Below, in pieces: positions 10,901 to 17,593 of a DNA stretch of 64,000 nucleotides. Numbering within the stretch: position 1 is the stretch's first letter; every line of letters begins with the position of its first letter. Below the pieces are notes generated by a model, which saw nothing but the letters and a program-made list of their open reading frames with translations, ran no database searches and was not told the origin of the DNA. The position numbers and the translations under genes were made by a program. Origin of the DNA: Baekduia alba (GTDB taxonomy: Bacteria > Actinomycetota > Thermoleophilia > Solirubrobacterales > Solirubrobacteraceae); assembly GCF_028416635.1 (NCBI RefSeq), contig NZ_CP114013.1, forward strand, positions 1,054,001 through 1,118,000. Direction: 5' to 3'.

Positions 10901-11222
10901 GGAGGACCTCGCCGAAGGGCGTGACCATCACGTGCGGGCCCTCGACGTCGGAGCCGCCGCCGGCGGGCGTGCGGGTGATCGCGTTGCTGCATGCCGTCGC
11001 GCCGCGCGGGATCTGGCAGTAGTGGAGGACGTCGTCGTTGCCGGGCCGCGACTCGTTCCAGACGACGTGCGTGATGCCGTCGCGGTCGACGATCGAGTCC
11101 GGGTCGTTGCCGTTGGCGATCACCGTCGCGGCGTGGGCGCCGGTCGCGAGGGCGAGGCCTCCGCACAGCAGGGCCATCAAGATGAGCAGGGATGAAGCGC
11201 GACGGACCGTAGCGAAGGGCAC
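7902..11222 (-). CDS. Large secreted protein with BNR/sialidase-like N-terminus
   Basis: A 1106-residue exported protein. A signal peptide (SSLLILMALLCGGLALATGAHA) is followed by a region with repeated WNESRPG, SDDGGATFP and SGDGGVTWGDQQT elements, typical of BNR/Asp-box beta-propellers (about 25-330). Next is a Pro-rich linker (about 370-400), a long middle rich in beta strands (KLKLDPKART, VDGDLTFTLSD) and a C-terminal fibronectin-like domain ending in a Lys/Thr-rich tail. No sialidase catalytic residues could be verified. GTG 11222 is preferred because it lies 7 nt behind a promoter whose -35 box is TTGACC; the longer in-frame TTG at 11258 is that -35 box itself. Confidence 0.75.
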   Translation of the reverse strand: MPFATVRRASSLLILMALLCGGLALATGAHAATVIANGNDPDSIVDRDGITHVVWNESRPGNDDVLHYCQIPRGATACSNAITRTPAGGGSDVEGPHVMVTPFGEVLLMTNRNFENLVYVSDDGGATFPATPVSIGTVGAAYTGSGSRAIFDGADRRVLTIEGPTQGIRLQAAPLAAEGNPQTRTTAYASLTSYSAYDPSVVQRERNSFVAAWADLGDTTFVRTYTCTLNPCPLSDVNNAAKWTPQVAIPDAELPELTTGPSGTFVMYRSTAGATDNQYFIRKIDGTTVGPALAVSDGNGGNFRDIVQDAGGILHALFIDKDTGLGYRASGDGGVTWGDQQTLVPGPDFTLGHIRVTARTVDEGFTGSAMWESQNGGEQNPRIFLEGLPDPSVSLHVTLPSIPGLPAPPATPGQAAPPPPATCRLLTFAAVDVIADACLKKEGNAYVATGGVKINGLRIELGGGKLKLDPKARTITSSGATVTVKVGDTVLYKDDINWTLPKASIASLGSIDVSGGGDLIGFPLKGKAELKFRGGGAEIPVHLGLPALFGGVTGDVTIRADNVAGVHLRELHVKVGDALIGPLEIKDLFFDYDADAVSWAGGAKVILPPQPPGPSIESKIGFTHGDLDYLSAELTLPPGVFLDPFAVTQLKKIRFSLKTQPSLQLKGGITVDAGPEIAGVSAIRVDGDLTFTLSDPIILRADGTISLVSIPLATAFFELRTNGYVGFGGHLGYAFSGFSATADVSGFLFKSAFNVEAGADICLGDFGCVGGQVVFSSTGFAGCAQTPIADFGAGYKWGEGLDIMWSGCDIAPFRATAAAAQAGGARSVTFGQGLPSGVVAVEGQGAPPHVSLVGPGGARIDAPATGKLQTADAIAFHVPETNTTYFVVKAPAAGAWTIEPAADSVPVTGVKAADGLDDPKVTTHLTRAADGRRELKYTINSVPGQKVTFAEQGKGAAQAIGTAKGLQGTLRFTPADGPGGTRKIIAMVSSNGRPRTTLTVGSYVAPPPAKPATPKRLKATRTSKALKISWATAKNAKRYEIRATLSDGRRLLSRQKPTRLTIGSVTSTTRATITVTGLKADGTRGKKATIKVAAKKATKKPKTKKK

Positions 11223-11258
11223 GGCGGCCAATCTTCCAGCCGGTGTGGACGCGGTCAA
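11223..11258 (-). promoter_or_regulatory. Promoter of the BNR-like gene, leaderless
   Basis: On the minus strand, TTGACC (11258-11253), a 17-bp spacer, AAGATT (11235-11230) and 7 nt precede the GTG at 11222. This is the only leaderless-type promoter here with a good -35 box and it decides the start codon. Confidence 0.55.
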
Positions 11259-11312
11259 CGGGCAGATGGGTGGGTCCAGGCCCTCCGTCCAGAGGTTGGC
11301 GCGTCGCCGCGC

Positions 11313-13661
11313 TTAGAGCCGGAACCGCAGCGGGGTCGCGTGCTCGTCGTCGTGCGTCGAGGTGGGCGTCGTCGGAACGGCGCAGCGGGCGATCGGGCCG
11401 TCGCGGCGGGCGGCCAGCCAGGCGTCCATCTGCGCTGCCGGCAGCGGGTGGCTGAGGACGAAGCCCTGGATCGCGTCGGCGCCGAGCTCGGCCAGCGACG
11501 TCCACGTGTCCTCGTCCTCGACGCCCTCGGCGACGACGCGCAGGCGCAGCGAGCGGGCGAGGTCGAGCGTGGTGCGGACGATCGAGGCGTCGTCCTCGTC
11601 GCGGACCATGTCGGCCACGAACGAGCGGTCGATCTTCAGCTCGGTGACCGGCAGGCGGCGCAGGTGCGCGAGCGAGGACCAGCCCGTGCCGAAGTCGTCG
11701 AGCGCCACCCGGATCCCGAGCCGGGCGATCGCGGCCAGCGCCGCGGCGGCCGCGTCCGGGTCGGCGATGACGCCGTCCTCGGTGACCTCGAGTGTCAGGC
11801 ACGTCGGCGGGACGTCGTGGAGGGCGAGCGCGCGGGCCACCGCGTCGCCGAGCGTCGCGTCGGCCAGGTCGCCGACCGCGAGGTTGACCGCGACGGTCAG
11901 GTCCAGGCCGTCGGCCCGCCAGCGCGCGAGCTGCTCAAGCGCCTGGTCGAGCACCGTGCTCGTCAGCCGGTTCATCAGCCCCGACTTCTCGGCCAGCGGC
12001 AGGAAGTCCGGCGGCATCATCAGCCCGTGGGTCGGATGCTGCCAGCGCACCAGCGCCTCGACGCCGAGCACGCGCCCGAGCTGCGGGTCGACCTTGGGCT
12101 GGTAGTGCACGACGATCTCGTCGCCGCGGTCCAGCCCGGCGCGCAGCTGCTGGCCGAGCACCAGCCGGTCGCGCGTGTGCAGGTCCCGCGTCGGGTCGTA
12201 CAGCGCGACGCCGCCGCCGGCGCCCTTGGCGAGGTACATCGCGACGTCGGCACGCCGCAGCAGCTCGCCGTCCTGCTGGGCGTGGTCGGGGTAGAGCGCG
12301 ATGCCGACGCTGACGCCGACGTCGAGCGTCAGCCCCTCGATCGCGAACGGCTGGGCGATCGCGTCCACCACCTTGTTCCCGGCGCGCAGCGCGTCGGCGC
12401 GGCCGCTGCCGGGTGGCAGCAGGACCGCGAACTCGTCGCCGCCGAGGCGGGCGAGCAGCGTGTCGCGCCCTAGCGCGGCGCGCAGCCGCCGGCCGATGAG
12501 CTGCAGCAGCGTGTCGCCGGCGCCGTGGCCGAGCGTGTCGTTGAGCTCCTTGAAGCGGTCGAGGTCGAAGATCAGCAGCGCGAACGGCAGGTCCTCGACC
12601 TCGGCCTCGCGCAGCACGGTGTCCATCCGGCGGTGGAACTGGCGGCGTGACGGCAGGCCCGTGAGCTCGTCGACGAGCGACTCGTGGCGCGCGTCGGCCA
12701 GCAGCTGGACCTCCCGCAGCGTCAGCCCGGTCCGGGCCAGCGCGACCGCGACGGCGCACAGCGCCAGGCCGGCGGTGATCCCGTTGAGCGTCGTGATCCT
12801 GTCGGCGGCCAGCAGGCCGAGCGCTACCGCGCTGAAGCCAGCCGGGACCAGCAGGACGCGCGCGCCCTCGACGCGCAGGCCCTCCGGCGCGCTCGGCGCC
12901 GCCCACGGCGCGAGCGCCAGCAGCCCGAAGCCCGCGCACCACAGGACGTCGGCCGCGCCGTGCGCGATCGCCCCGCCGCCGGCGACCGAGTCCAGGTTGA
13001 TCGCGTCGCCGATGAACCAGCACAGCATCGCCGTCCCGATGAGGACCCAGCGCGCGCCCGGCCGCCAGCCCGACATCGCGACGATCGCGATGACGAGGAC
13101 GACGAACGCGAGGTCGCCGATCGGGTATGCGGCCTGGACGCCGATGTCCGAGCGCGTCGCCTCGTGGAAGACCGGGCCGTAGATGAGCGCGATGCCGGCG
13201 GCCGCGAAGGTGAGGACCGCGACGAGGCCGTCGAGCCACATGCTCGCGGGCGCCCGCACGAAGGAGCGGCGCAGGACCATCGCGATCGTCGCGTAGGCCG
13301 CGGGGTAGAAGGCGAGCCAGAGGACGTCGGCGGCCGATGGGATCGGCGGGTCGGGGTCGCCGCTCCAGAACACGGCCCAGAGCAGCGAGCCGGCGGTGTA
13401 GAGGCCGAGGCCGATCGCCAGCGGGATCCAGGCGCGGCGGTCGCGCTCGATCACGAGCGTGCGGGCGATCGTCGTCCCGGTCGCCAGCGCGCCGGCGAGC
13501 ACCGCCGCCCAGCGATGCAGCGTGGGGAGGTCGAGCCGGTCGCCGGCGGCGACGTCCAGCGCGAGGACGGCGACGAGCACGCCGAGGCATGCCGCGGCCG
13601 CGTGGAGCGCGAGCCGTGTGGGTCGAGGCAGCTCCGCGAAGGAGGAGGGATCCATCTTCAC
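11313..13661 (-). CDS. Membrane GGDEF-EAL protein (c-di-GMP turnover)
   Basis: A 782-residue integral-membrane protein. Residues 1-300 hold about nine hydrophobic segments forming a sensory membrane module. A diguanylate cyclase domain follows, with an intact active-site GGDEF at 407-411 (LARLGGDEFAVLLP). The C-terminal EAL phosphodiesterase domain has E535-A-L (GVEALVRW), TLEVTEDG, LDDFGTGWSSL and LKIDRSFV. Because both signature motifs are complete, either activity could be real; which dominates cannot be told. The start is GTG 13661 (M-K-M-D) or the ATG two codons later. A PilZ protein, a likely c-di-GMP receptor, is encoded at 59 kb. Confidence 0.93.
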   Translation of the reverse strand: MKMDPSSFAELPRPTRLALHAAAACLGVLVAVLALDVAAGDRLDLPTLHRWAAVLAGALATGTTIARTLVIERDRRAWIPLAIGLGLYTAGSLLWAVFWSGDPDPPIPSAADVLWLAFYPAAYATIAMVLRRSFVRAPASMWLDGLVAVLTFAAAGIALIYGPVFHEATRSDIGVQAAYPIGDLAFVVLVIAIVAMSGWRPGARWVLIGTAMLCWFIGDAINLDSVAGGGAIAHGAADVLWCAGFGLLALAPWAAPSAPEGLRVEGARVLLVPAGFSAVALGLLAADRITTLNGITAGLALCAVAVALARTGLTLREVQLLADARHESLVDELTGLPSRRQFHRRMDTVLREAEVEDLPFALLIFDLDRFKELNDTLGHGAGDTLLQLIGRRLRAALGRDTLLARLGGDEFAVLLPPGSGRADALRAGNKVVDAIAQPFAIEGLTLDVGVSVGIALYPDHAQQDGELLRRADVAMYLAKGAGGGVALYDPTRDLHTRDRLVLGQQLRAGLDRGDEIVVHYQPKVDPQLGRVLGVEALVRWQHPTHGLMMPPDFLPLAEKSGLMNRLTSTVLDQALEQLARWRADGLDLTVAVNLAVGDLADATLGDAVARALALHDVPPTCLTLEVTEDGVIADPDAAAAALAAIARLGIRVALDDFGTGWSSLAHLRRLPVTELKIDRSFVADMVRDEDDASIVRTTLDLARSLRLRVVAEGVEDEDTWTSLAELGADAIQGFVLSHPLPAAQMDAWLAARRDGPIARCAVPTTPTSTHDDEHATPLRFRL

Positions 13662-13692
13662 GGGTCATCGGTCCTGGATCCGGAGGGCTTGA

Positions 13693-13707
13693 GCAACGGA
13701 CCGTTGC
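13693..13707. promoter_or_regulatory. Palindrome between divergent genes
   Basis: GCAACGG-A-CCGTTGC is a perfect 7-bp inverted repeat in the 193-bp gap between the GGDEF-EAL gene and the gene at 13855. It is 32 bp upstream of the former and could be an operator. Nothing else in the gap is recognisable. Confidence 0.35.
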
Positions 13708-13854
13708 CTACGCGAGGAGGCCCTTCGAGCTGGGCGCGGATGGGCGAAACCTCCCCATCGCAGCCCGGAAGTTGCGCGCAACGTGCGTGAATCTGTGCAG
13801 AACCGCGCAGGGTGTGGACAACCACACCCAGGAAGAGGAGTGTTGCGCTCCCCG

Positions 13855-14232
13855 ATGACCGATCGCCCCGATCCTTACCGCAGCGTCGCGCGTGAGCTGC
13901 TCTGCGTCCTGGCCGACGAAGGCCGGCCGATGAGCCTGCGCGAGCTCGAGGAGCCGGGCCGGCTCGTCGGCGACGACGCGGCGTTCCAGCTGTCGGTCGC
14001 GCGCGTCGCGGGGTTCGTCAGGGCGGTGCCGGGCATGGTCGCGCCGACCGAGCCGCCGCGCGAGCCGCGCTACCAGCCGACGACGCTCGGCTGGATGATC
14101 GCCCGCCAGACCTCGCGCGCGGGCGCCTTGGCGCGCCAGCTGCGCGACGCCGACGACGTCCCGTGGGCGCCCGAGCGCCCCGCGGTCACGGCCGCGCGCG
14201 CCGCCGCGCGCCGCTCACGTCACGTGGCCTAG
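13855..14232 (+). CDS. Hypothetical protein, possible winged-helix fold
   Basis: A 125-residue protein of unknown function. The pattern SVARELLCVLADEGRPMSLR followed by ELEEPG and a helix resembles a small DNA-binding winged helix, but no family is recognised; the tail is Ala/Arg-rich. The ATG 13855 was chosen; in-frame GTG 13840 and TTG 13843 are possible, and GGAAGAGGA at 13831-13839 would suit the TTG. Its stop codon overlaps that of the convergent gene by 4 bp (CTAG). Confidence 0.55.
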   Translation: MTDRPDPYRSVARELLCVLADEGRPMSLRELEEPGRLVGDDAAFQLSVARVAGFVRAVPGMVAPTEPPREPRYQPTTLGWMIARQTSRAGALARQLRDADDVPWAPERPAVTAARAAARRSRHVA

Positions 14233-14531
14233 CCGAGGCTGCCGGGCAGCGAGCCCGGCGTCCCGCTGCGCGAGCGCCAGTGCTCCGGCAGCTCCGGGTG
14301 CTCGAGGAACAGCAGGTGGTCGTCAGCGCCCGACGCGGCGACGCCGTCCCAGACGATCGTCAGCGCGTCGTCGACGTCGTCGGCCTCGACCGTGACGGTG
14401 AACACGCCGACCTCGTCGGGCTCGCCCACTTCCACGTCGTCGGGCAGCGCGGACGCCAACTGCTCGCGCGCCTCTTCGTCGCGCGGCGTGCCGCCGTGGA
14501 TCTCAAGCATTCCAACCTCGAAGCTGGGCAT
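14229..14531 (-). CDS. Small acidic hypothetical protein
   Basis: A 100-residue strongly acidic protein (EVEADDVDDALTIVWDG) of unknown function with no membrane segment or signal peptide. It starts 12 bp after the glyS stop codon on the same strand and is probably cotranscribed with glyS. The sequence FTVTVEADDVDDALTIVWDG suggests a small alpha/beta (ferredoxin-like) domain, which is only an impression. Confidence 0.6.
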   Translation of the reverse strand: MPSFEVGMLEIHGGTPRDEEAREQLASALPDDVEVGEPDEVGVFTVTVEADDVDDALTIVWDGVAASGADDHLLFLEHPELPEHWRSRSGTPGSLPGSLG

Positions 14532-14543
14532 GACCCTGTTGTA

Positions 14544-15947
14544 CTAGTCCAGCTTGGGTGACGTCCACGGTTGGGCCAGGCGCAGCGACAGGTTGTCGGC
14601 CAGCTCGTCGATCGCGATGCGCTCCTGGCCGAGCGAGTCGCGGTCGCGCACGGTGACCGTCCGGTCCTCGAGCGACTGGTGGTCGATCGTCACGCACCAC
14701 GGCGTCCCGATCTCGTCCTGGCGGCGGTAGCGCTTGCCGATCGAGCCGCCTTCGTCGTACTCGGTCTGCATGCGCGCCTTGAGCAGCTTCTGGACCTCAG
14801 CGGCGAGCTCCGGCTGGCCGTCCTTGCGGACGAGCGGCAGGATCGCGACCTTCACGGGCGCGAGGCGCGGGTGCAGGCGCAGGACGGTCCGGACGTCGGA
14901 CTTGGCCGGGTCGTCGCTCAGCTCCTCCTCGTCGTAGGCGTCGGCCAGGAACGCGAGGACCGAGCGGCCGACGCCGGCGGCCGGCTCGATGACGTGCGGG
15001 ACGTAGCGGCGGCCGTCGGGCTCGACGACCTCGATGTCCTTGCCCGAGCCCTTGGCGTGGGCGGTCAGGTCGAAGTCGCCGCGGTTGGCGATGCCCTCCA
15101 GCTCCGACCAGCCGATCGGGAAGAGGTACTCGACGTCGGCGGTGCCCGACGAGTAGTGGCTGAGCTCGTCGGCGTCGTGGGCGCGCAGGCGCAGGTGGTC
15201 CGGACGCAGGCCCAGGTTCACGTACCAGTCGAACCGCGCCTGCTTCCAGTGCTCGTACCAGTCGGGCGCCTGCTCCGGCGGGACGAAGAACTCCATCTCC
15301 ATCTGCTCGAACTCGAGCGTGCGGAAGATGAAGTTGCCGGGCGTGATCTCGTTGCGGAACGACTTGCCGACCTGCGCGATCCCGAACGGCGGGCGGCGGC
15401 GGGCGAAGGTCAGGACCGTCTTGAAGTCCAGGAAGATGCCCTGCGCGGTCTCGGGGCGCAGGAAGACGCGCTGGCCGCCGCCCTGGACGGGGCCGATCGC
15501 GGTCTCGAACATCAGGTTGAACTCGCGCGGCTCGGTGAGCTCGCACTCCTCGGTCCCGCCCGGGAGCTTGGACGGCTTGCGCCCGCAGCGGATCTCGGGC
15601 TGGGAGTCCGGGTTCTCGCGCGCCTCGGCGAGATGGTCGGCGCGGAAGCGTCGCTTGCAGGTCTTGCAGTCGACGAGCGGATCGGTGAAGCCCGCGAGGT
15701 GGCCCGACGACTCCCAGGTCTTGGGGTGCTGGATGATCGCGGAGTCCAGGGCCACGACGTCGTCGCGCTCCTGCAGCATCGCGTCCCACCAGGCGTCGAT
15801 CACGTTGCGCTTGAGCAGGACGCCGTAGTGACCGTAGTCGTAGGTGTTGGCGATCCCGCCGTAGATCTCGCTGGCAGGGAAGATCAGGCCGCGGCGCTTG
15901 CACAGCGCCACGATCTTGTCCATCGTCACGACGTCCTGGGTGGGCAC
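14544..15947 (-). CDS. glyS: Glycyl-tRNA synthetase (alpha2 type)
   Basis: A 467-residue class II aminoacyl-tRNA synthetase that charges tRNA-Gly. Motif 1 lies around GGIANTYDYGHYGVLLK. An insertion with CKTC...C holds putative zinc ligands. Motif 2 is SFRNEITPGNFIFRTLEFEQ, with the Glu-rich strand EMEFF. The C-terminal anticodon-binding domain begins at KVAILPLV and contains GSIGKRYRRQDEIGTPWCVT. Length matches the homodimeric type of actinobacteria. GTG 15947 is chosen because a TAAAGT box ends 7 nt before it; the internal ATG 15923 is the alternative. Confidence 0.96.
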   Translation of the reverse strand: MPTQDVVTMDKIVALCKRRGLIFPASEIYGGIANTYDYGHYGVLLKRNVIDAWWDAMLQERDDVVALDSAIIQHPKTWESSGHLAGFTDPLVDCKTCKRRFRADHLAEARENPDSQPEIRCGRKPSKLPGGTEECELTEPREFNLMFETAIGPVQGGGQRVFLRPETAQGIFLDFKTVLTFARRRPPFGIAQVGKSFRNEITPGNFIFRTLEFEQMEMEFFVPPEQAPDWYEHWKQARFDWYVNLGLRPDHLRLRAHDADELSHYSSGTADVEYLFPIGWSELEGIANRGDFDLTAHAKGSGKDIEVVEPDGRRYVPHVIEPAAGVGRSVLAFLADAYDEEELSDDPAKSDVRTVLRLHPRLAPVKVAILPLVRKDGQPELAAEVQKLLKARMQTEYDEGGSIGKRYRRQDEIGTPWCVTIDHQSLEDRTVTVRDRDSLGQERIAIDELADNLSLRLAQPWTSPKLD

Positions 15948-15960
15948 GCGCGCCACTTTA
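15948..15960 (-). promoter_or_regulatory. -10 box of glyS, leaderless
   Basis: On the minus strand TAAAGT (15960-15955) plus 7 nt leads directly into the GTG at 15947, with no ribosome-binding site. Confidence 0.55.
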
Positions 15961-16006
15961 CCCACGGCCTGTGTCTGAGCCCGTGCCGTGGCGGCAAGAG
16001 GTTCGA

Positions 16007-16031
16007 TGGCACTCGTATACTCGGAGTGCCA
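16007..16031. promoter_or_regulatory. CIRCE-like HrcA operator over the FmdB-like promoter
   Basis: TGGCACTC-N9-GAGTGCCA has perfect 8-bp arms with a 9-bp spacer. The HrcA/CIRCE consensus is TTAGCACTC-N9-GAGTGCTAA, so core (GCACTC/GAGTGC), spacer and symmetry all match. The spacer contains a near-ideal -10 box, TATACT (16016-16021), and the right arm ends at the base before the ATG at 16032. A bound repressor would cover the -10 box and the start site. Confidence 0.65.
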
Positions 16032-16409
16032 ATGCCCATCTACGAGTACCGACGTCCAAACGGAACCACGTTCGAGGTCATGCAGAAGATGACCGACGAC
16101 CCGCTCACGCACGACCCCGAGTCGGGCCAGCCGGTCGAGCGCGTGTTCCACCCGGTGGCCGTGCACTTCAAGGGCAAGGGCTTCTACAACACCGACTACG
16201 GGACCAAGCGCCGCAACCGCGAGCTGCGCGAGTCCGCCGAGTCGGGGGCCGACAAGTACGAGGCCGGGCAGGCGGAGAAGAAGAAGGAGAAGGACAAGTC
16301 CTCCTCCTCCTCCTCGTCTTCGGACTCGTCCTCGACGTCGTCGTCCAAGCCCAAGGCCGAGAAGAAGTCGTCCTCGGGCGACAAGAAGCCCGCGAAGAAG
16401 TCCGCCTAG
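16032..16409 (+). CDS. FmdB-like protein lacking the zinc-ribbon cysteines
   Basis: A 125-residue protein. Residues 1-58 align with the FmdB/CxxC_CXXC_SSSS zinc ribbon: MPIYEYRRPNGTTFEVMQKM, then DDPLTHDPESGQPVERVF and FKGKGFYNTDY. The family has CxxC pairs where this protein has Arg/Asn and His/Glu, so no Cys remains and zinc binding by the classical site is lost. The C-terminal half is a Lys/Glu stretch and then a Ser-rich, Lys-rich low-complexity tail. The ATG follows directly on a CIRCE-like operator, giving a leaderless, possibly heat-responsive gene. It converges with the LCP gene, with a 4-bp stop overlap. Confidence 0.75.
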   Translation: MPIYEYRRPNGTTFEVMQKMTDDPLTHDPESGQPVERVFHPVAVHFKGKGFYNTDYGTKRRNRELRESAESGADKYEAGQAEKKKEKDKSSSSSSSSDSSSTSSSKPKAEKKSSSGDKKPAKKSA

Positions 16410-17572
16410 CCCTTCAGGAACCGTTCGACGTCCCGCGCCTTCTCGGCGTCGGAGACGTGGAGGCCGGCGCCGCCGTCCGGCGCGGTCTCGGCGCCGTCGG
16501 GCTTGAGGATGCGGGTCGGCGGCGAGCCGGAGGTGGCGAGCGCGCCGAACAGGCCCAGGAGCGTCGGGCCGGACATGTCGCTCTTGAGCGCCTTGGGCGT
16601 GTTCCAGGCGATCAGCGGCAGGCGCGGGAAGGCCCACGGCGAGATCAGCCGCGACTTCATCGCGCTGAGGATCTTCTGCTGGCGGCGCGCGCGGGTGAGG
16701 TCGGACTCGGCCTTGTTGCAGTCGTTGTGCCGGGTGCGCGCGAGCGCGAGCGCCTGCTTGCCGTCGATGTGCGTCTTGCCCTTCTTCAGGCGCAGCGTGT
16801 AGCCGCCGTTCTTGAAGCCGCCGTTGATCTTCGAGACCACGCAGCCGCCCTCGTAGGTGATGCCGCCCATGGCGTCGATGAGGTCGGGGAAGTTCTGGAA
16901 GTTGACCTCGATCAGGTGGTTGACCTTGATCCCGAGGTAGTTCTCGATGGTCTCGACGGCCAGGGCGGGGCCGCCGAACGCGTACGCCGCGTTGATCTTG
17001 TTGCGACCGTGGCCGGGGATGTCGACGATCGTGTCGCGCGGGATCGAGAGGCGCGAGTTCTTGCCGCCGCCGACGCGCATCAACATGATGGAGTCGCTGC
17101 GGGAGGGGCCTGACGGGTCGGCGCCCGCCTCCTTGGAGCCCTTGGGGCGCTGGTCGGAGCCGAGGACGAGGACGGTGTTGGGGCTGGTGAGCGGGAAGCC
17201 GGCGCCGCCGAGGGCGACCTTGCCGCTGAGGTCGCCCTGCTGGATCTGGGCGCTGATCAGGAACAGGACGAGGCTGAGCCCGACCCACGCGATCGCGCCC
17301 AGGACGACCCACTTGACGATGCGGCCGAAGGAGATCGGGCCGCGGGGCGCGCCCGTGCGTCGGCGGCGCGGGAGGCCGGGAAGGCGGGGGCGGCGCGGCT
17401 GGCCGTCGTCCCGGCGCCCGTCCTCGTCCGGACCGTCGGGCGGCGGCGGGGTTCCCGGGGCGCCCCGGAAGTCGTCGAGCAGCGGCTCGCCCGGCCTGGG
17501 GCCGCGGCGCAGGAAGCTCGGTCCCGAGCGGTACTTCGTGTACTCGGGTGGGGGATCGGAAGGGTGGGGCAT
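16406..17572 (-). CDS. LytR-CpsA-Psr (LCP) cell-wall glycopolymer ligase
   Basis: A 388-residue membrane protein that would transfer lipid-linked glycopolymers onto peptidoglycan outside the membrane. The first 80 residues are a Pro/Arg-rich cytoplasmic tail, followed by one helix (WVVLGAIAWVGLSLVLFLIS, about 92-111). The LCP domain (about 130-300) has LVLGSDQRP, RSDSIMLMRV, SIPRDTIVDIPGHGRNKINA, YLGIKVNHLIEV and ALALARTRHNDCNKAESDLTR, so the conserved Arg and Asp residues are present. The ATG 17572 lies only 21 bp from the start of the divergent ROK kinase, so the two share a promoter region. Confidence 0.9.
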   Translation of the reverse strand: MPHPSDPPPEYTKYRSGPSFLRRGPRPGEPLLDDFRGAPGTPPPPDGPDEDGRRDDGQPRRPRLPGLPRRRRTGAPRGPISFGRIVKWVVLGAIAWVGLSLVLFLISAQIQQGDLSGKVALGGAGFPLTSPNTVLVLGSDQRPKGSKEAGADPSGPSRSDSIMLMRVGGGKNSRLSIPRDTIVDIPGHGRNKINAAYAFGGPALAVETIENYLGIKVNHLIEVNFQNFPDLIDAMGGITYEGGCVVSKINGGFKNGGYTLRLKKGKTHIDGKQALALARTRHNDCNKAESDLTRARRQQKILSAMKSRLISPWAFPRLPLIAWNTPKALKSDMSGPTLLGLFGALATSGSPPTRILKPDGAETAPDGGAGLHVSDAEKARDVERFLKG

Positions 17573-17576
17573 CCAG

Positions 17577-17593
17577 CGGATAGGGTGGTTGGC
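17577..17593. promoter_or_regulatory. Back-to-back -10 boxes of LCP and ROK genes
   Basis: In a 21-bp gap, TAGGGT (17581-17586, plus) lies 7 nt before the ATG at 17594. TATCCG (17582-17577, minus) lies 4 nt before the LCP ATG at 17572. The two boxes overlap, so both transcripts would be leaderless and initiation on each strand should exclude the other. Confidence 0.45.

Noticed and set aside
11256-11258. TTG start for the BNR-like protein
   Set aside because: The TTG is part of a TTGACC -35 box; GTG 11222 is correctly spaced from the -10 box and starts a proper signal peptide.
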